From the NCBI RefSeq assembly GCF_030163795.1, contig NZ_JASJOF010000003.1, positions 171,501-235,500 of the forward strand: a stretch of 64,000 bases of DNA, in the 5' to 3' direction. Shown here piece after piece: positions 9,081-25,752 of the stretch. The position numbers were made by a program, and so were the translations under genes. Position 1 is the first letter of the stretch, and every line of letters starts with the position of its first letter. This DNA is from Roseicyclus marinus (GTDB lineage Bacteria > Pseudomonadota > Alphaproteobacteria > Rhodobacterales > Rhodobacteraceae). Under the pieces are notes generated by a model, which ran no database searches, was not told the origin of the DNA, and saw only the letters and a program-made list of their open reading frames with translations.

Positions 9081-10517
9081 TCAGGTGGGCAGGTCGGCGA
9101 GCCCGATCTTGCCGGCCCCCCCTTCCCTCATGTCGGTCGTTGCGGTGCGCACCAGCGGCCCGAGGGCCACCAGCGTGATGAACAGGAACAGGATCTCGAT
9201 GTGGTAGACGACCGAGTAGCCGGTCGCCGGATTGTCGAGCGCCGCGCCAAGGTGGCCTTGGGTCGCGGCGGAATTCACGAGGTCGCGGATGCCGCCGCCG
9301 ATGGCGGTGGACAGGCCCGCGGCGGTCGCCTGCGCGGCACCCCATGCGCCCAGCGCGAGGCCCCGGCCCGCCTTGCCCGCGGGCATGGTCATGGCCGCCG
9401 TCAGCGTGGCGACGGAGAACAGACCGCCGCCGAAGCCGATCAGCGCGGCGCCCGCGAAGAACAGCGGCGCGGAGCCCCAAGGGTTGGCGAAGATCACGGC
9501 GGAAAAGGCGACGAGACCGGCAAGGATGCCGCGCGCGCCCATGCGGTAGGGATTGATCCCGCCCGAAAGCCATTTGGCGGCAAGCGCGAAGCCGACCAGC
9601 GCCCCGGTCGCCCAGGTCGCCGTCAGCATGGTCGTGGCCGAAACCGACAGGCCCAGAATCTCGCCGCCGTAGGGTTCGAGCAGCACGTCTTGCATGTTGA
9701 AGGCGATGGTGCCGAGGAAGACGACGGCCAGAAGCCGCCCGGCGGTGCCGCCCGCGGCGTAATCGGCCCAGGCATCGGCGAAGCTGGGATCATCCTCGGC
9801 CGCCTCGCGCTGGGCGCGGGTCATGGGCTGCACGCGTTCCTGTTTCCACAACGCGATGACATTAAGAACGATGGTGACGACCGCGGTGGCCTGCACGACC
9901 TGGATCAGTTCGATGGGCGTGAATTCGCGCAGGAACCATCCGATCACGATGGAGGAGACTGCCATGCCGATGAGCAGCATCACGTACAGCAGCGCCACGA
10001 CGCGAGGGCGCGTTTCGTCGGTGGCGCGGTCGGCGGCGAGCGCCAAGCCTGCCGTCTGGGTCATGTGCATGCCGAGGCCGGTCATCAGGAAGGCGATGCC
10101 GGCCAGCGCCTCACCCGCGAAGGGGATATCGTAGCGCACCTGCGTGACATCGCCGCCCAGAACCAGAAGGGCGGCGGGCATGATGGCAAGGCCGCCGAAC
10201 TGCCACAGCGTACCGAACCAGAGATAGGGAATGCGTTTCCACCCTATGGCGGATTTGTAGGTGTCGGACTTGAACCCCAGAAGCGCGCGGAAGGGCGCGA
10301 TCAGAACGGGCAGCGCGACCATGGAGGCGACGAGGAAGGCGGGAACCTGAAGCTCGACGATCATCACGCGGTTGAGTGTGCCGAGCAGCAGGACGGCGGC
10401 CATGCCGACCGAGACCTGGAACAGTGACAAGCGCAGCAATTGCGACAGCGGGAAATCGTCCGACGCGGCATCGGCGAAGGGCATGTAGCGGATCGAGATG
10501 CGCTTGAGCAGGCTCAT
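9081..10517 (-). CDS. lhaA: LhaA, LH1 assembly / BChl delivery transporter (PucC family)
   Basis: 478 residues, about twelve membrane helices, major-facilitator fold of the BCD/PucC family (MPFADAASDDFPLSQLLRLSLFQ..., GTLNRVMIVEL). LhaA promotes LH1 assembly, probably by handing bacteriochlorophyll to the antenna polypeptides. The start overlaps the bchM stop and puhA follows, the standard bchM-lhaA-puhA order. A paralogue of the same family is encoded at 22708-24000. Confidence 0.93.
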   Translation of the reverse strand: MSLLKRISIRYMPFADAASDDFPLSQLLRLSLFQVSVGMAAVLLLGTLNRVMIVELQVPAFLVASMVALPVLIAPFRALLGFKSDTYKSAIGWKRIPYLWFGTLWQFGGLAIMPAALLVLGGDVTQVRYDIPFAGEALAGIAFLMTGLGMHMTQTAGLALAADRATDETRPRVVALLYVMLLIGMAVSSIVIGWFLREFTPIELIQVVQATAVVTIVLNVIALWKQERVQPMTRAQREAAEDDPSFADAWADYAAGGTAGRLLAVVFLGTIAFNMQDVLLEPYGGEILGLSVSATTMLTATWATGALVGFALAAKWLSGGINPYRMGARGILAGLVAFSAVIFANPWGSAPLFFAGAALIGFGGGLFSVATLTAAMTMPAGKAGRGLALGAWGAAQATAAGLSTAIGGGIRDLVNSAATQGHLGAALDNPATGYSVVYHIEILFLFITLVALGPLVRTATTDMREGGAGKIGLADLPT

Positions 10518-11205
10518 GCCCGATACTCCAGGCAGGTCGAGATGTAGAAGCCGCGGCTGACGCGCTCGATCTCGGAAATCGAGCCTGTCGCGCCGTTCCG
10601 GGTCGCCTCACGCGACAGGTGGCGGGGGTTGTGCGGGATCATCGTGGGCGAACGGTCCGAGCGCGGGAAAAGTTTGCCCAGACCCCAGAAAGCCATGAGG
10701 AACGCCGTGCGCGGCGCGACCGTGAAGATGACGCTTTCGCGGACGCGGGGGCACAGATGCGCCAGCGCGCGGCCCAGATCGGGGGCCTCGTAATAGATCA
10801 TCGAATCCATCGCCATCACATGGTCGAAGGCACCCAGATCCGACGCCAGCATGTCGCCGGAGGTGAAGGTCACCTGACGGGCGAGCGGTTCGGGCAGACG
10901 CTTGGCCGCGATCTCGACCAGCGCGGGCGAGATGTCGATGGCGACAACCTCGGCACCACGGCGGGCCAATTCCTCGGTCATGGCGCCGGTGCCGCACCCC
11001 GCATCCAGCACGCGGCGGCCGGTCAGGTCATTGGGCAGGCGGGACAGCATGATCGCCCTCATCCTGTCCCGCCCTTCACGCACGGTCTGGCGGATGCCGG
11101 ACACGGGCGCATCGGAGGTCAACCGCTCCCACGTTTTCGTGGCGGTGCGGTCGAAGTATTCTTCGACCCGGTCGCGCGTGGCGCCATATGTCGGCGTTGC
11201 GACCA

Positions 11206-11206
<1 letters not shown>
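10514..11206 (-). CDS. bchM: Mg-protoporphyrin IX O-methyltransferase
   Basis: About 230 residues from ATG 11206, which shares one base with the bchL stop (TGATG); a TTG one codon earlier is possible. It is a class I SAM methyltransferase: motif I VLDAGCGTGAMTEELARRG near residue 65, then VVAIDIS. It esterifies the ring C 13-propionate after Mg chelation and makes the AcsF substrate. Confidence 0.95.
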
Positions 11207-19080
<7,874 letters not shown>

Positions 19081-19111
19081 GCGAATGTCGATTCCTCTGG
19101 GCGATAGGGAA

Positions 19112-19141
19112 AAACTAGCCCCCAGAGCAGGAGAGTGTCAA
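19112..19141 (-). promoter_or_regulatory. Probable bchF operon promoter
   Basis: On the minus strand TTGACA (plus-strand 19136-19141) and TAGTTT (19112-19117) are 18 bp apart, upstream of bchF. The -35 hexamer lies in the PpsR site at 19136-19153, so PpsR binding would block RNA polymerase. The -10 match is only fair. Confidence 0.5.
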
Positions 19142-19153
19142 CTAAAACTTACA
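19136..19153. promoter_or_regulatory. PpsR/CrtJ binding site upstream of bchF
   Basis: TGTCAACTAAAACTTACA fits the PpsR/CrtJ consensus TGT-N12-ACA exactly. It lies 56 bp upstream of the bchF start and overlaps the -35 element. Confidence 0.8.
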
Positions 19154-19277
19154 CCTTAAATGGACATCGACAGAGACATTTCGGGTGCGGCAGGACCGGG
19201 GTGAGTATTGGATTTCCCAATAATTTTTGGGTTGCGCGCATTCGGAATTCGGTGACTGCCCCTTGAAGCTGGGGTGC

Positions 19278-19295
19278 TGTCAATTTACTTTGACA
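19278..19295. promoter_or_regulatory. PpsR/CrtJ binding site upstream of ppaA
   Basis: TGTCAATTTACTTTGACA is a perfect TGT-N12-ACA and contains TTGACA on both strands. It is 100 bp upstream of ppaA and 142 bp from the bchF-proximal site, which could allow looping between PpsR tetramers. Confidence 0.82.
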
Positions 19296-19394
19296 TATAG
19301 AACGGTTTGCGCGACAGTTGCGCAGGCCAATTGCTGCCCGACCGACGCATGGCCATAGAAAGACGTCGGAGGGGGGCGCAAGCGGTGGCATCAC

Positions 19395-20219
19395 ATGAAA
19401 GACGACTCGCATAACAAGGCGACGACGAGCCTCGCGACCGACGGTGCCGAGGTGCGGCTTTTGGCGCGGCGCGCGATTGCCGTGCTGGCCGCCAACGGCA
19501 ACGGCCGGAACGACGGAGTGACCCGGCGGCTGGAACAGCTGTTGGATGCTTTCGTCGCTGCCGACGAGGATCAGCGCCACGAGATGCTGCTGCGCCTGCG
19601 GCAGGACAGCGTGTCGGCCGATGACATCATCGACCATATCATTCCCGCGGTCGCGCGCCTGATGGGCGAGCGTTGGGCGGGCGACCAGATCAGTTTCGCG
19701 GATGTGACCATCGGCACCGCACGGCTGCAAGAAGCGGTGCGCGCGCTGGGCTGGCACGACAAGAGCCGCCAGAAGATCCCCGAGAGCGCGCCTGTGATCC
19801 TGCTGATCATCCCGCGGCCCGAACATCACACCCTTGGCGCCTTCGTTTTGGCGGACCAATGGCGGCGAATGGGATTCAGGGTCGATATCGCCATGGATCA
19901 ACATCCGCGCCAGATCGCGGAACGGCTGCGCAAACGGCGTTACGCCATGATCGGGATCACCGCGTCGGGGCGCAGAACCCTTGCGTCGGCAAGGGAATTG
20001 GTGGACATAATCCGGCTTACCGTTGCGCGGACGTCGCCCGTTTTCATTGGTGGTTCCATTCTGGACCGGGACGTCGATGTTCTCGCCATTACCGGAGCAG
20101 ACCACACCGCGCGCGATGCGGGCACGGCGTTGCGGAAATGCGGGCTTGTAGAAGCGGGGTGGGAGGCCCCGTCACTTGAAACGTCCGGGAATGTCGGCAC
20201 CCGACAGGAACGGCGGTAG
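19395..20219 (+). CDS. ppaA: PpaA/AerR, cobalamin-binding regulator of PpsR
   Basis: 274 residues. Central helices (ERWAGDQISFADVTIGTARLQ) resemble the four-helix cap of B12-binding photoreceptors. They are followed by a Rossmann-type B12 domain with RPEHHTLGAFVLADQWRRMGF, where the histidine next to TLGA is the likely cobalamin ligand. In Rhodobacter PpaA/AerR modulates PpsR/CrtJ in response to light and oxygen. ppsR follows five bases downstream, the typical arrangement. Confidence 0.92.
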   Translation: MKDDSHNKATTSLATDGAEVRLLARRAIAVLAANGNGRNDGVTRRLEQLLDAFVAADEDQRHEMLLRLRQDSVSADDIIDHIIPAVARLMGERWAGDQISFADVTIGTARLQEAVRALGWHDKSRQKIPESAPVILLIIPRPEHHTLGAFVLADQWRRMGFRVDIAMDQHPRQIAERLRKRRYAMIGITASGRRTLASARELVDIIRLTVARTSPVFIGGSILDRDVDVLAITGADHTARDAGTALRKCGLVEAGWEAPSLETSGNVGTRQERR

Positions 20220-20223
20220 GGGC

Positions 20224-21678
20224 ATGGATCGCATGAACACGCGCGGATCGGATTTTCTGGGTCAGCCGTCCGCTCCGGCCATCGGGCCGGAGCAGTTCAA
20301 CGAAATCGTCACCACCGCAGCGGATCTTGCCATCGTGCTCGATACGCGGGGCACCGTGAAATCGGTGATCGTGAACCCGCTGAACCCGACGCTGGGGCGT
20401 CTGGATCACTGGAAAGACCGCGACATCCGCGAATTCATGGCCGAGGACAGCCTGTCCAAGCTGGAAACGCAGCTCGAAGCCTATCGCGCCGGCAAGAAGG
20501 GCGCGGTGGATGCCATTGAGGTCAACCATTACGACAATGCGAATTGGGAATTCCCGATCCGCTACACGCTGCACAACACCGGCAATCCCGACATCATCTT
20601 GATGCTGGGCCGCGACTTGCGCCCGATCGCCGAGCTTCAGCACCGGCTGGTCAAGGCGCAGCTGGCGCTGGAGAAGGATTACGAGACTCATCGCGATTAC
20701 GAAACGCGCTACCGGGTCATCATGGAGGCGTCGCGCGATGCGCTGGTGCTGGTCGATGTCGCCTCGGGGCGGATCGTCGATCTGAACGCCGCCGCGGCGC
20801 AGGTTCTGGGCGCGGATGCCGATGCGCTGACCGGCAGCGCCTTTACCCAGGAATTCGACGGACGCCGCAGGGGCGAATTCATCGAGGGGCTGGTTCTGGC
20901 CGCCACCGACGATTCCAGCGGGCCGGTGCCGGTCAAGACGCGGCGCGGCAAGCTGGACGTGGCGATCCACCCGATCGTGTTCCGCGCGGCGGGCGACAAA
21001 TCGCTTCTGTGCCGGATCGAGACCGCGCAAAGCGCCGAGACGGTGGCCGCCGAATTGTCCAGCACGCTGGCGCAGCTGTTCCGTGAGGGACCGGACGCCA
21101 TCGTCATCACCGATGCCATCGGGACGATCCGGGCGGTCAACGACGCCTTCCTCAACCTGACCGAGGTGGGCAGTTCGAACGAGGTGAAGGGCAAGTCCCT
21201 GTCCGAGTTCCTGTCGCGCGGCAGTGTCGACCTGAAGGTCCTGACCGACAATGCCACGCGGGCGGGCAAGATGCGGATGTACGCGACCCGGCTTGAAGGG
21301 GCGTTCGGATCGCAGCTGTCGGTGGAAATGTCTGCGACGCACCTCAACAGCAACGGCATCACCGGCTTTGCCTTCGTCATTCGCGACACGTCGCGGATGG
21401 AGGTGGTGCGCGACCCCTCGGCCTCGGTCATACCCGGGCCGGGGCCTGTCTCTGACGACGCCATGCGCAACGTGATGGACCTTGTCGGGTCTGCCCCGTT
21501 GAAGGATATCGTCGCCGCGACCACCGACGTGGTCGAGAAGATGTGCATCGAGACGGCGGTGGAGCTGACGGATAACAACCGCGTCGCTGCCGCCGAAATG
21601 CTGGGCCTGTCGCGCCAGTCGCTCTACGTCAAGCTGCGCAAGTACGGCCTGTTGAACAAGAACGACCGCGGCGGCTGA
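20224..21678 (+). CDS. ppsR: PpsR/CrtJ, redox-responsive repressor of photosynthesis genes
   Basis: 484 residues from ATG 20224; GTAGGGG precedes it, and a start at 20233 (MNTRGSD) is possible. It has an N-terminal region, a Q-linker, two PAS domains (about residues 160-260 and 275-390) and a C-terminal Fis-type helix-turn-helix (NNRVAAAEMLGLSRQSLYVK). Two cysteines, C263 between PAS regions and C441 at the edge of the HTH, are placed like the redox-active pair of Rhodobacter PpsR. The protein should bind the TGT-N12-ACA sites found at five promoters in this window, including that in front of ppaA-ppsR. Confidence 0.95.
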   Translation: MDRMNTRGSDFLGQPSAPAIGPEQFNEIVTTAADLAIVLDTRGTVKSVIVNPLNPTLGRLDHWKDRDIREFMAEDSLSKLETQLEAYRAGKKGAVDAIEVNHYDNANWEFPIRYTLHNTGNPDIILMLGRDLRPIAELQHRLVKAQLALEKDYETHRDYETRYRVIMEASRDALVLVDVASGRIVDLNAAAAQVLGADADALTGSAFTQEFDGRRRGEFIEGLVLAATDDSSGPVPVKTRRGKLDVAIHPIVFRAAGDKSLLCRIETAQSAETVAAELSSTLAQLFREGPDAIVITDAIGTIRAVNDAFLNLTEVGSSNEVKGKSLSEFLSRGSVDLKVLTDNATRAGKMRMYATRLEGAFGSQLSVEMSATHLNSNGITGFAFVIRDTSRMEVVRDPSASVIPGPGPVSDDAMRNVMDLVGSAPLKDIVAATTDVVEKMCIETAVELTDNNRVAAAEMLGLSRQSLYVKLRKYGLLNKNDRGG

Positions 21679-21766
21679 TACGGCCCGCACCTTCCCGAAA
21701 AGCTGACTTGTGAACGACGCGCGTGGCGCGGCGTCCACCAGCCTTTACACTTGCCGACTCGTAGAC

Positions 21767-21784
21767 TGTCAGGCTATGTTTACA
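21767..21784. promoter_or_regulatory. PpsR/CrtJ binding site at the bchG start
   Basis: TGTCAGGCTATGTTTACA is a perfect TGT-N12-ACA ending three bases before the proposed bchG ATG (21788). A weak promoter, TTGCCG (21751-21756) and TATGTT (21775-21780), overlaps it, so binding would cover the -10 region. Confidence 0.72.
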
Positions 21785-21787
21785 CTT

Positions 21788-22711
21788 ATGAGTGTAACGA
21801 CCGACCTCACCAAGCCGACATCCAACCGCACTCTGCCCGAGCCGCGGGCGGTATTGACGCTGCTCAAACCCATCACGTGGTTCCCGCCGATGTGGGCCTA
21901 TCTGTGCGGCGCGGTTTCGGCCGGGGTTTCACCGTCAGGGCATTGGCTTGCGGTGATATTGGGCGTGGTTCTGGCCGGCCCCATCGTCTGCGGCATGAGC
22001 CAGGCCGCCAATGATTGGTGCGACCGGCATGTCGACGCCATCAACGAACCACATCGCCCGATCCCGTCAGGGCGCATTCCGGGCCGCTGGGGCCTGTGGA
22101 TCGCCATCGCCATGTCGGCGCTGGCCGCTGTCGTGGGTCTGGCGCTTGGCCCCTGGGGCTTCGGCGCGACGCTGGTCGCCATCGCCGCCGCCTGGGCCTA
22201 TTCGGTCGAACCGATCCGGCTGAAGCGGTCGGGCTGGTGGGGTCCGGGTCTGGTCGGCCTGTCCTATGAGAGCCTGCCGTGGTTCACGGGCGCCGCCGTC
22301 CTGTCGATGGGCGCGCCGGGTTGGCCGGTGGTCATCGTCGCCCTGCTCTATGGCATCGGCGCGCATGGCATCATGACGCTCAACGATTTCAAGGCGCTGG
22401 AAGGCGACCGGCAGATGGGGGTCAATTCCCTGCCCGTCACGCTGGGCCCCGAGCGCGCGGCAAAGCTGGCCTGTGTCGTGATGGCCGTGCCGCAAGTGAT
22501 CGTTTTCGCGCTCTTGTTCTTCGTCTGGGACCGCCCGGTTCATGGGCTGGTGATCGCGGTGTCGCTGATCGCGCAAGGCTACGCGATGCAGGTTCTGCTG
22601 CGCGATCCCAAGGGCAAGGCGCCGTGGTATAACGGGGTCGGCGTCACGCTTTACGTCTCGGGCATGATGGTCACGGCCTTTGCCGTTCGTACGCTGGAGG
22701 CGTGGCCGTGA
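21788..22711 (+). CDS. bchG: Bacteriochlorophyll synthase (prenyltransferase)
   Basis: 307 residues from ATG 21788 (MSVTTDL), chosen by similarity of length and N-terminus to known BchG; an in-frame GTG at 21710 would add 26 unlikely residues. It is a UbiA-type membrane enzyme with about eight helices that attaches geranylgeranyl or phytyl diphosphate to bacteriochlorophyllide a. Both Asp-rich motifs are present: NDWCDRHVDAINEPHRPIPSG and NDFKALEGDRQMG. There is no clear Shine-Dalgarno and the ATG sits next to a promoter-like -10 and a palindrome, suggesting a leaderless or controlled start. Confidence 0.95.
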   Translation: MSVTTDLTKPTSNRTLPEPRAVLTLLKPITWFPPMWAYLCGAVSAGVSPSGHWLAVILGVVLAGPIVCGMSQAANDWCDRHVDAINEPHRPIPSGRIPGRWGLWIAIAMSALAAVVGLALGPWGFGATLVAIAAAWAYSVEPIRLKRSGWWGPGLVGLSYESLPWFTGAAVLSMGAPGWPVVIVALLYGIGAHGIMTLNDFKALEGDRQMGVNSLPVTLGPERAAKLACVVMAVPQVIVFALLFFVWDRPVHGLVIAVSLIAQGYAMQVLLRDPKGKAPWYNGVGVTLYVSGMMVTAFAVRTLEAWP

Positions 22712-24000
22712 CGCTCAGCTGGCTCCAGATCATGCGCCTTGGCCTTGTCCAGATGGCGCTTGGGGCCATCGTGGTGCTGACGACCTCGACCCTGAACCGG
22801 CTGATGGTGGTGGAACTGGCCTTGCCTGCCGTTCTGCCCGGCGCGCTGGTCGCCTTGCATTACGGCATCCAGATCACGCGCCCGCAATGGGGCTACAAAT
22901 CCGACACCGGGGGCAAGCGCACGCGCTGGATCATCGGTGGTATGGCGATCCTTGCGCTTGGTGGCATGTCGGCGGCCTTGGGTGTCGTGCTGATGGAGAC
23001 GCAGGCGGCACTGGGTCTGATCGTTTCGATCTTGGCTTATGCGGCCATCGGGGTCGGCGTCGGGGCATCCGGCACCTCGCTTCTTGCGCTGCTTGCCACG
23101 GCGACAGCGCCCGAACGGCGACCGGCGGCGGCGACGATCACATGGCTGATGATGATTTTCGGCATCGCGATGACGGCGGGCGTGTCGGGCCAGTTCCTTG
23201 ACCCCTACACGCCGCTGCGCCTGATGGAGGTTGTGGGCGTCGTCATCTTGGGGGCCTTTGTCCTCACCTGTGTCGCGGTCCGGGGCATCGAACGCCGGGT
23301 CGTCGCGCGGCCGCAGGGCCCGAGCGCGCCTTTCTTCGAGGGGCTGCGCGAGGTCTGGGCCGAACCCAAGGCGCGGATGTTCACGCTTTTCGTATTCCTG
23401 AGCATGACCGCCTATTTCATGCAGGAACTGATCCTCGAGCCCTATTCCGGCCTCGTCTTCGGCTTCACGCCGGGGCAGTCGACCACGCTGTCGGGGGCGC
23501 AGAATGGCGGCGTCTTCCTTGGGATGGTCGTGGTCGGTGTGGCGGGCACGGCGCTGCGGCTGTTTACGCTCAAGACATGGGTGGTGGTGGGCTGCATCGG
23601 GTCGGCGGCGGCGCTGATCGGGGTGTCGATGCTGGGCCAGATCGGGCCGGGGGCGCCGCTGCTTCCCGCCGTGATCGGCTTGGGCTTTTTCAACGGCATG
23701 TTCGCGGTGGCGGCCATCGGCAGCATGATGGCGCTGGCCGGCGAAGGACGCGACGCGCGCGAAGGCACGCGGATGGGCCTGTGGGGGGCGGCACAAGCCA
23801 TCGCCGCGGGCTTTGGCGGGCTGACAGGGGCCGCGCTGGTCGATGTCGCGCGCCTGATGATGGATGATGCCGGTGCCTTTGGTGCCGTCTTTTCGATCGA
23901 AGCGCTTCTCTATCTCGCCTCGGCCCTGATGGCCCTGCGGGTGATGGAGGGCAGGATATCCATGTCGCCCGGGACCCGCGCGACCGTACCGGGGGAATGA
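22708..24000 (+). CDS. PucC/BCD-family membrane transporter (ORF428/Bch2 type)
   Basis: About 430 residues from GTG 22708, overlapping the bchG stop as GTGA; GTG 22702 is an alternative. Twelve predicted membrane helices, same family as LhaA (TSTLNRLMVVEL matches GTLNRVMIVEL there). Genes of this type lie between bchG and bchP in Rhodobacter (orf428). The likely role is pigment handling or delivery to antenna complexes; the substrate is not proven. It overlaps bchP by four bases, so bchG, this gene, bchP and idi are coupled. Confidence 0.88.
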   Translation: MTLSWLQIMRLGLVQMALGAIVVLTTSTLNRLMVVELALPAVLPGALVALHYGIQITRPQWGYKSDTGGKRTRWIIGGMAILALGGMSAALGVVLMETQAALGLIVSILAYAAIGVGVGASGTSLLALLATATAPERRPAAATITWLMMIFGIAMTAGVSGQFLDPYTPLRLMEVVGVVILGAFVLTCVAVRGIERRVVARPQGPSAPFFEGLREVWAEPKARMFTLFVFLSMTAYFMQELILEPYSGLVFGFTPGQSTTLSGAQNGGVFLGMVVVGVAGTALRLFTLKTWVVVGCIGSAAALIGVSMLGQIGPGAPLLPAVIGLGFFNGMFAVAAIGSMMALAGEGRDAREGTRMGLWGAAQAIAAGFGGLTGAALVDVARLMMDDAGAFGAVFSIEALLYLASALMALRVMEGRISMSPGTRATVPGE

Positions 24001-25184
24001 CCATGAAATACGATGTCGTCGTTGTGGGCGGTGGCCCTTCGGGTGCCACGGCGGCCGAGGATCTGGCGCGGTCGGGACACAAGGTGGCGCTGATCGACCG
24101 GGCGGGGCGGATCAAGCCCTGTGGCGGCGCGATCCCGCCGCGACTGATCCGCGATTTCCAGATCCCCGAGGATCAGCTTGTCGCCAAGATCACGACCGCG
24201 CGGATGATCTCGCCCACGGGCCGCCGCGTCGACATCCCGATCGAGAACGGCTTTGTCGGCATGGTGGACCGTGAGCATTTCGACGAATTCCTGCGGGTCC
24301 GTGCGCAGGAGGCGGGCGCGGAGCGCGTAACCGGCACATATACCAAGATCACGCGCGACAGCGACGGCACCCATGTCCATTACCGCGACAAGGCGACGGG
24401 CGAGGACCGGCAGCTGACCACGCAGCTTGTGATCGGGGCCGATGGCGCGCGGTCGAACGTCGCCCGGACCGAGATCAAGGACGGCGACAAGATCCCCTAT
24501 GTCATCGCCTATCACGAGATCGTCGAGGCCCCGGGGCCGCGCGGCGACTATCACCCCGATCGCTGCGACGTGGTTTATGATGGCCGCATCAGCCCGGATT
24601 TCTATGGCTGGGTCTTTCCGCATGGCAAATCGGCCAGCATCGGGATGGGGAGTTTCCTGAAAGAGGTGGATCTGAAAAAGGCCACCGCCGATCTGCGCGA
24701 GGCGAGCGGCCTGACAGATTGCAAGACGATCCGCAAAGAGGGCGCGCCGATCCCGCTCAGGCCGCTGGATCAATGGGACAACGGGCGCGACGTGGTGCTG
24801 GCAGGCGATGCCGCCGGTGTCGTGGCGCCGTCGAGTGGCGAGGGCATCTATTACGCCATGGTGGGCGGGCGCGTTGCGGCCATTGCTGCGGCAACCAAGC
24901 TGCAGACCGGCATGATCAAGGACCTGCAACTGGCGCGCAAGCTGTTCATGCGCGAGCACAAATCGGTCTTCAAGGTGCTGGGCGCGATGCAGAACGCCTA
25001 TTACAAGTCCGACGATCGCCGCGAACGGTTCGTGTCGCTCTGCCATGACATCGACGTGCAGCGCCTGACCTTCGAGGCCTATATGAACAAGGAACTGGTC
25101 AAGGCGCGGCCGCTCGCCCATATCAAGATCGGTATCAAGAACCTTGCCCATTTGACGGGCCTCGTGCCCGCGACACGCGTATGA
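23997..25184 (+). CDS. bchP: Geranylgeranyl reductase
   Basis: 395 residues; ATG 23997 overlaps the upstream stop, with a second ATG at 24003. FAD-dependent reductase that saturates three double bonds of the geranylgeranyl tail to phytyl. The N-terminal dinucleotide-binding motif is VVVVGGGPSGATAAEDLARSG, and a second FAD motif is VLAGDAAGVVAPSSGEGI. Its position after bchG matches the order of reactions. The stop overlaps the idi start. Confidence 0.96.
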   Translation: MTMKYDVVVVGGGPSGATAAEDLARSGHKVALIDRAGRIKPCGGAIPPRLIRDFQIPEDQLVAKITTARMISPTGRRVDIPIENGFVGMVDREHFDEFLRVRAQEAGAERVTGTYTKITRDSDGTHVHYRDKATGEDRQLTTQLVIGADGARSNVARTEIKDGDKIPYVIAYHEIVEAPGPRGDYHPDRCDVVYDGRISPDFYGWVFPHGKSASIGMGSFLKEVDLKKATADLREASGLTDCKTIRKEGAPIPLRPLDQWDNGRDVVLAGDAAGVVAPSSGEGIYYAMVGGRVAAIAAATKLQTGMIKDLQLARKLFMREHKSVFKVLGAMQNAYYKSDDRRERFVSLCHDIDVQRLTFEAYMNKELVKARPLAHIKIGIKNLAHLTGLVPATRV

Positions 25185-25702
25185 CCGAGATGATCCCGGC
25201 CTGGGTGAACGGCACATTGACCCCGGTGGAAAAGTTGGAAGCCCATCAAAAGGGCATCCGGCACAAGGCGATTTCGGTTTTCCTGATGCGCGGGGACCGG
25301 GTTCTGCTGCAAAGGCGAGCGATGGGAAAGTATCACACGCCAGGGTTGTGGGCGAATACGTGCTGTACCCATCCCCATTGGGGTGAACCTGCGCTGGACT
25401 GCGCCACGCGGCGGCTGGACCAGGAGCTGGGAATATCCGGAATTCCGCTGGTTTTCCGCGATACGGTCGAATATCGCGCCGATGTGGGCGGGGGTCTGAT
25501 CGAGCATGAAGTTGTGGATATCTTTGTGGGCGAAATGCCCGATGGGCAGGAACCCGCGCCCAATCCCGACGAGGTGATGGATACGATCTGGCAACCCCTG
25601 CCCGATCTCATGCGCGCGGTGATCGATACGCCGCGCAGCTTTACCCCGTGGTTGCAGATCTACCTGCGCGACCATGCCGGGGTCATTTTCCAGCACGCCT
25701 GA
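25181..25702 (+). CDS. idi: Isopentenyl-diphosphate isomerase, type 1
   Basis: 173 residues with Nudix fold. The active-site cysteine lies in ANTCCTHPHWGE, and the Nudix-like box includes ATRRLDQELG. It interconverts IPP and DMAPP, the precursors for carotenoids and the BChl tail. Position downstream of bchP matches orf176 of Rhodobacter clusters. It converges on dxs, the first enzyme of the same pathway, with a shared terminator between them. Confidence 0.94.
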   Translation: MTEMIPAWVNGTLTPVEKLEAHQKGIRHKAISVFLMRGDRVLLQRRAMGKYHTPGLWANTCCTHPHWGEPALDCATRRLDQELGISGIPLVFRDTVEYRADVGGGLIEHEVVDIFVGEMPDGQEPAPNPDEVMDTIWQPLPDLMRAVIDTPRSFTPWLQIYLRDHAGVIFQHA

Positions 25703-25725
25703 CTGTCCGGACTTTCGACGGTCAC

Positions 25726-25752
25726 GCCCGCGCCCCTCAGGCGCGGGCTTTT
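25726..25752. terminator. Terminator between idi and dxs, overlapping the dxs 3' end
   Basis: Perfect stem GCCCGCGCC / GGCGCGGGC with loop CCTCA, followed by TTTT on the plus strand, so an intrinsic terminator for the bchG-idi operon. The dxs stop codon (25737-25739) lies in the loop and the last dxs codons form one arm. Confidence 0.82.

Larger units (their letters stand above)
19081..19394. promoter_or_regulatory. Divergent control region between bchF and ppaA
   Basis: 314-bp gap with no gene of its own. It holds two perfect TGT-N12-ACA PpsR sites (listed separately), a probable sigma-70 promoter for bchF, and a small inverted repeat CCCAA-TAATTT-TTGGG at 19216-19231 of unknown role. An open frame on the minus strand that crosses the gap and ppaA is a GC-driven shadow. 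Confidence 0.75.

Noticed and set aside
19149-20105. 318-residue minus-strand frame across the bchF-ppaA gap
   Set aside because: It lies opposite ppaA, covers both PpsR sites, and has no family signature.
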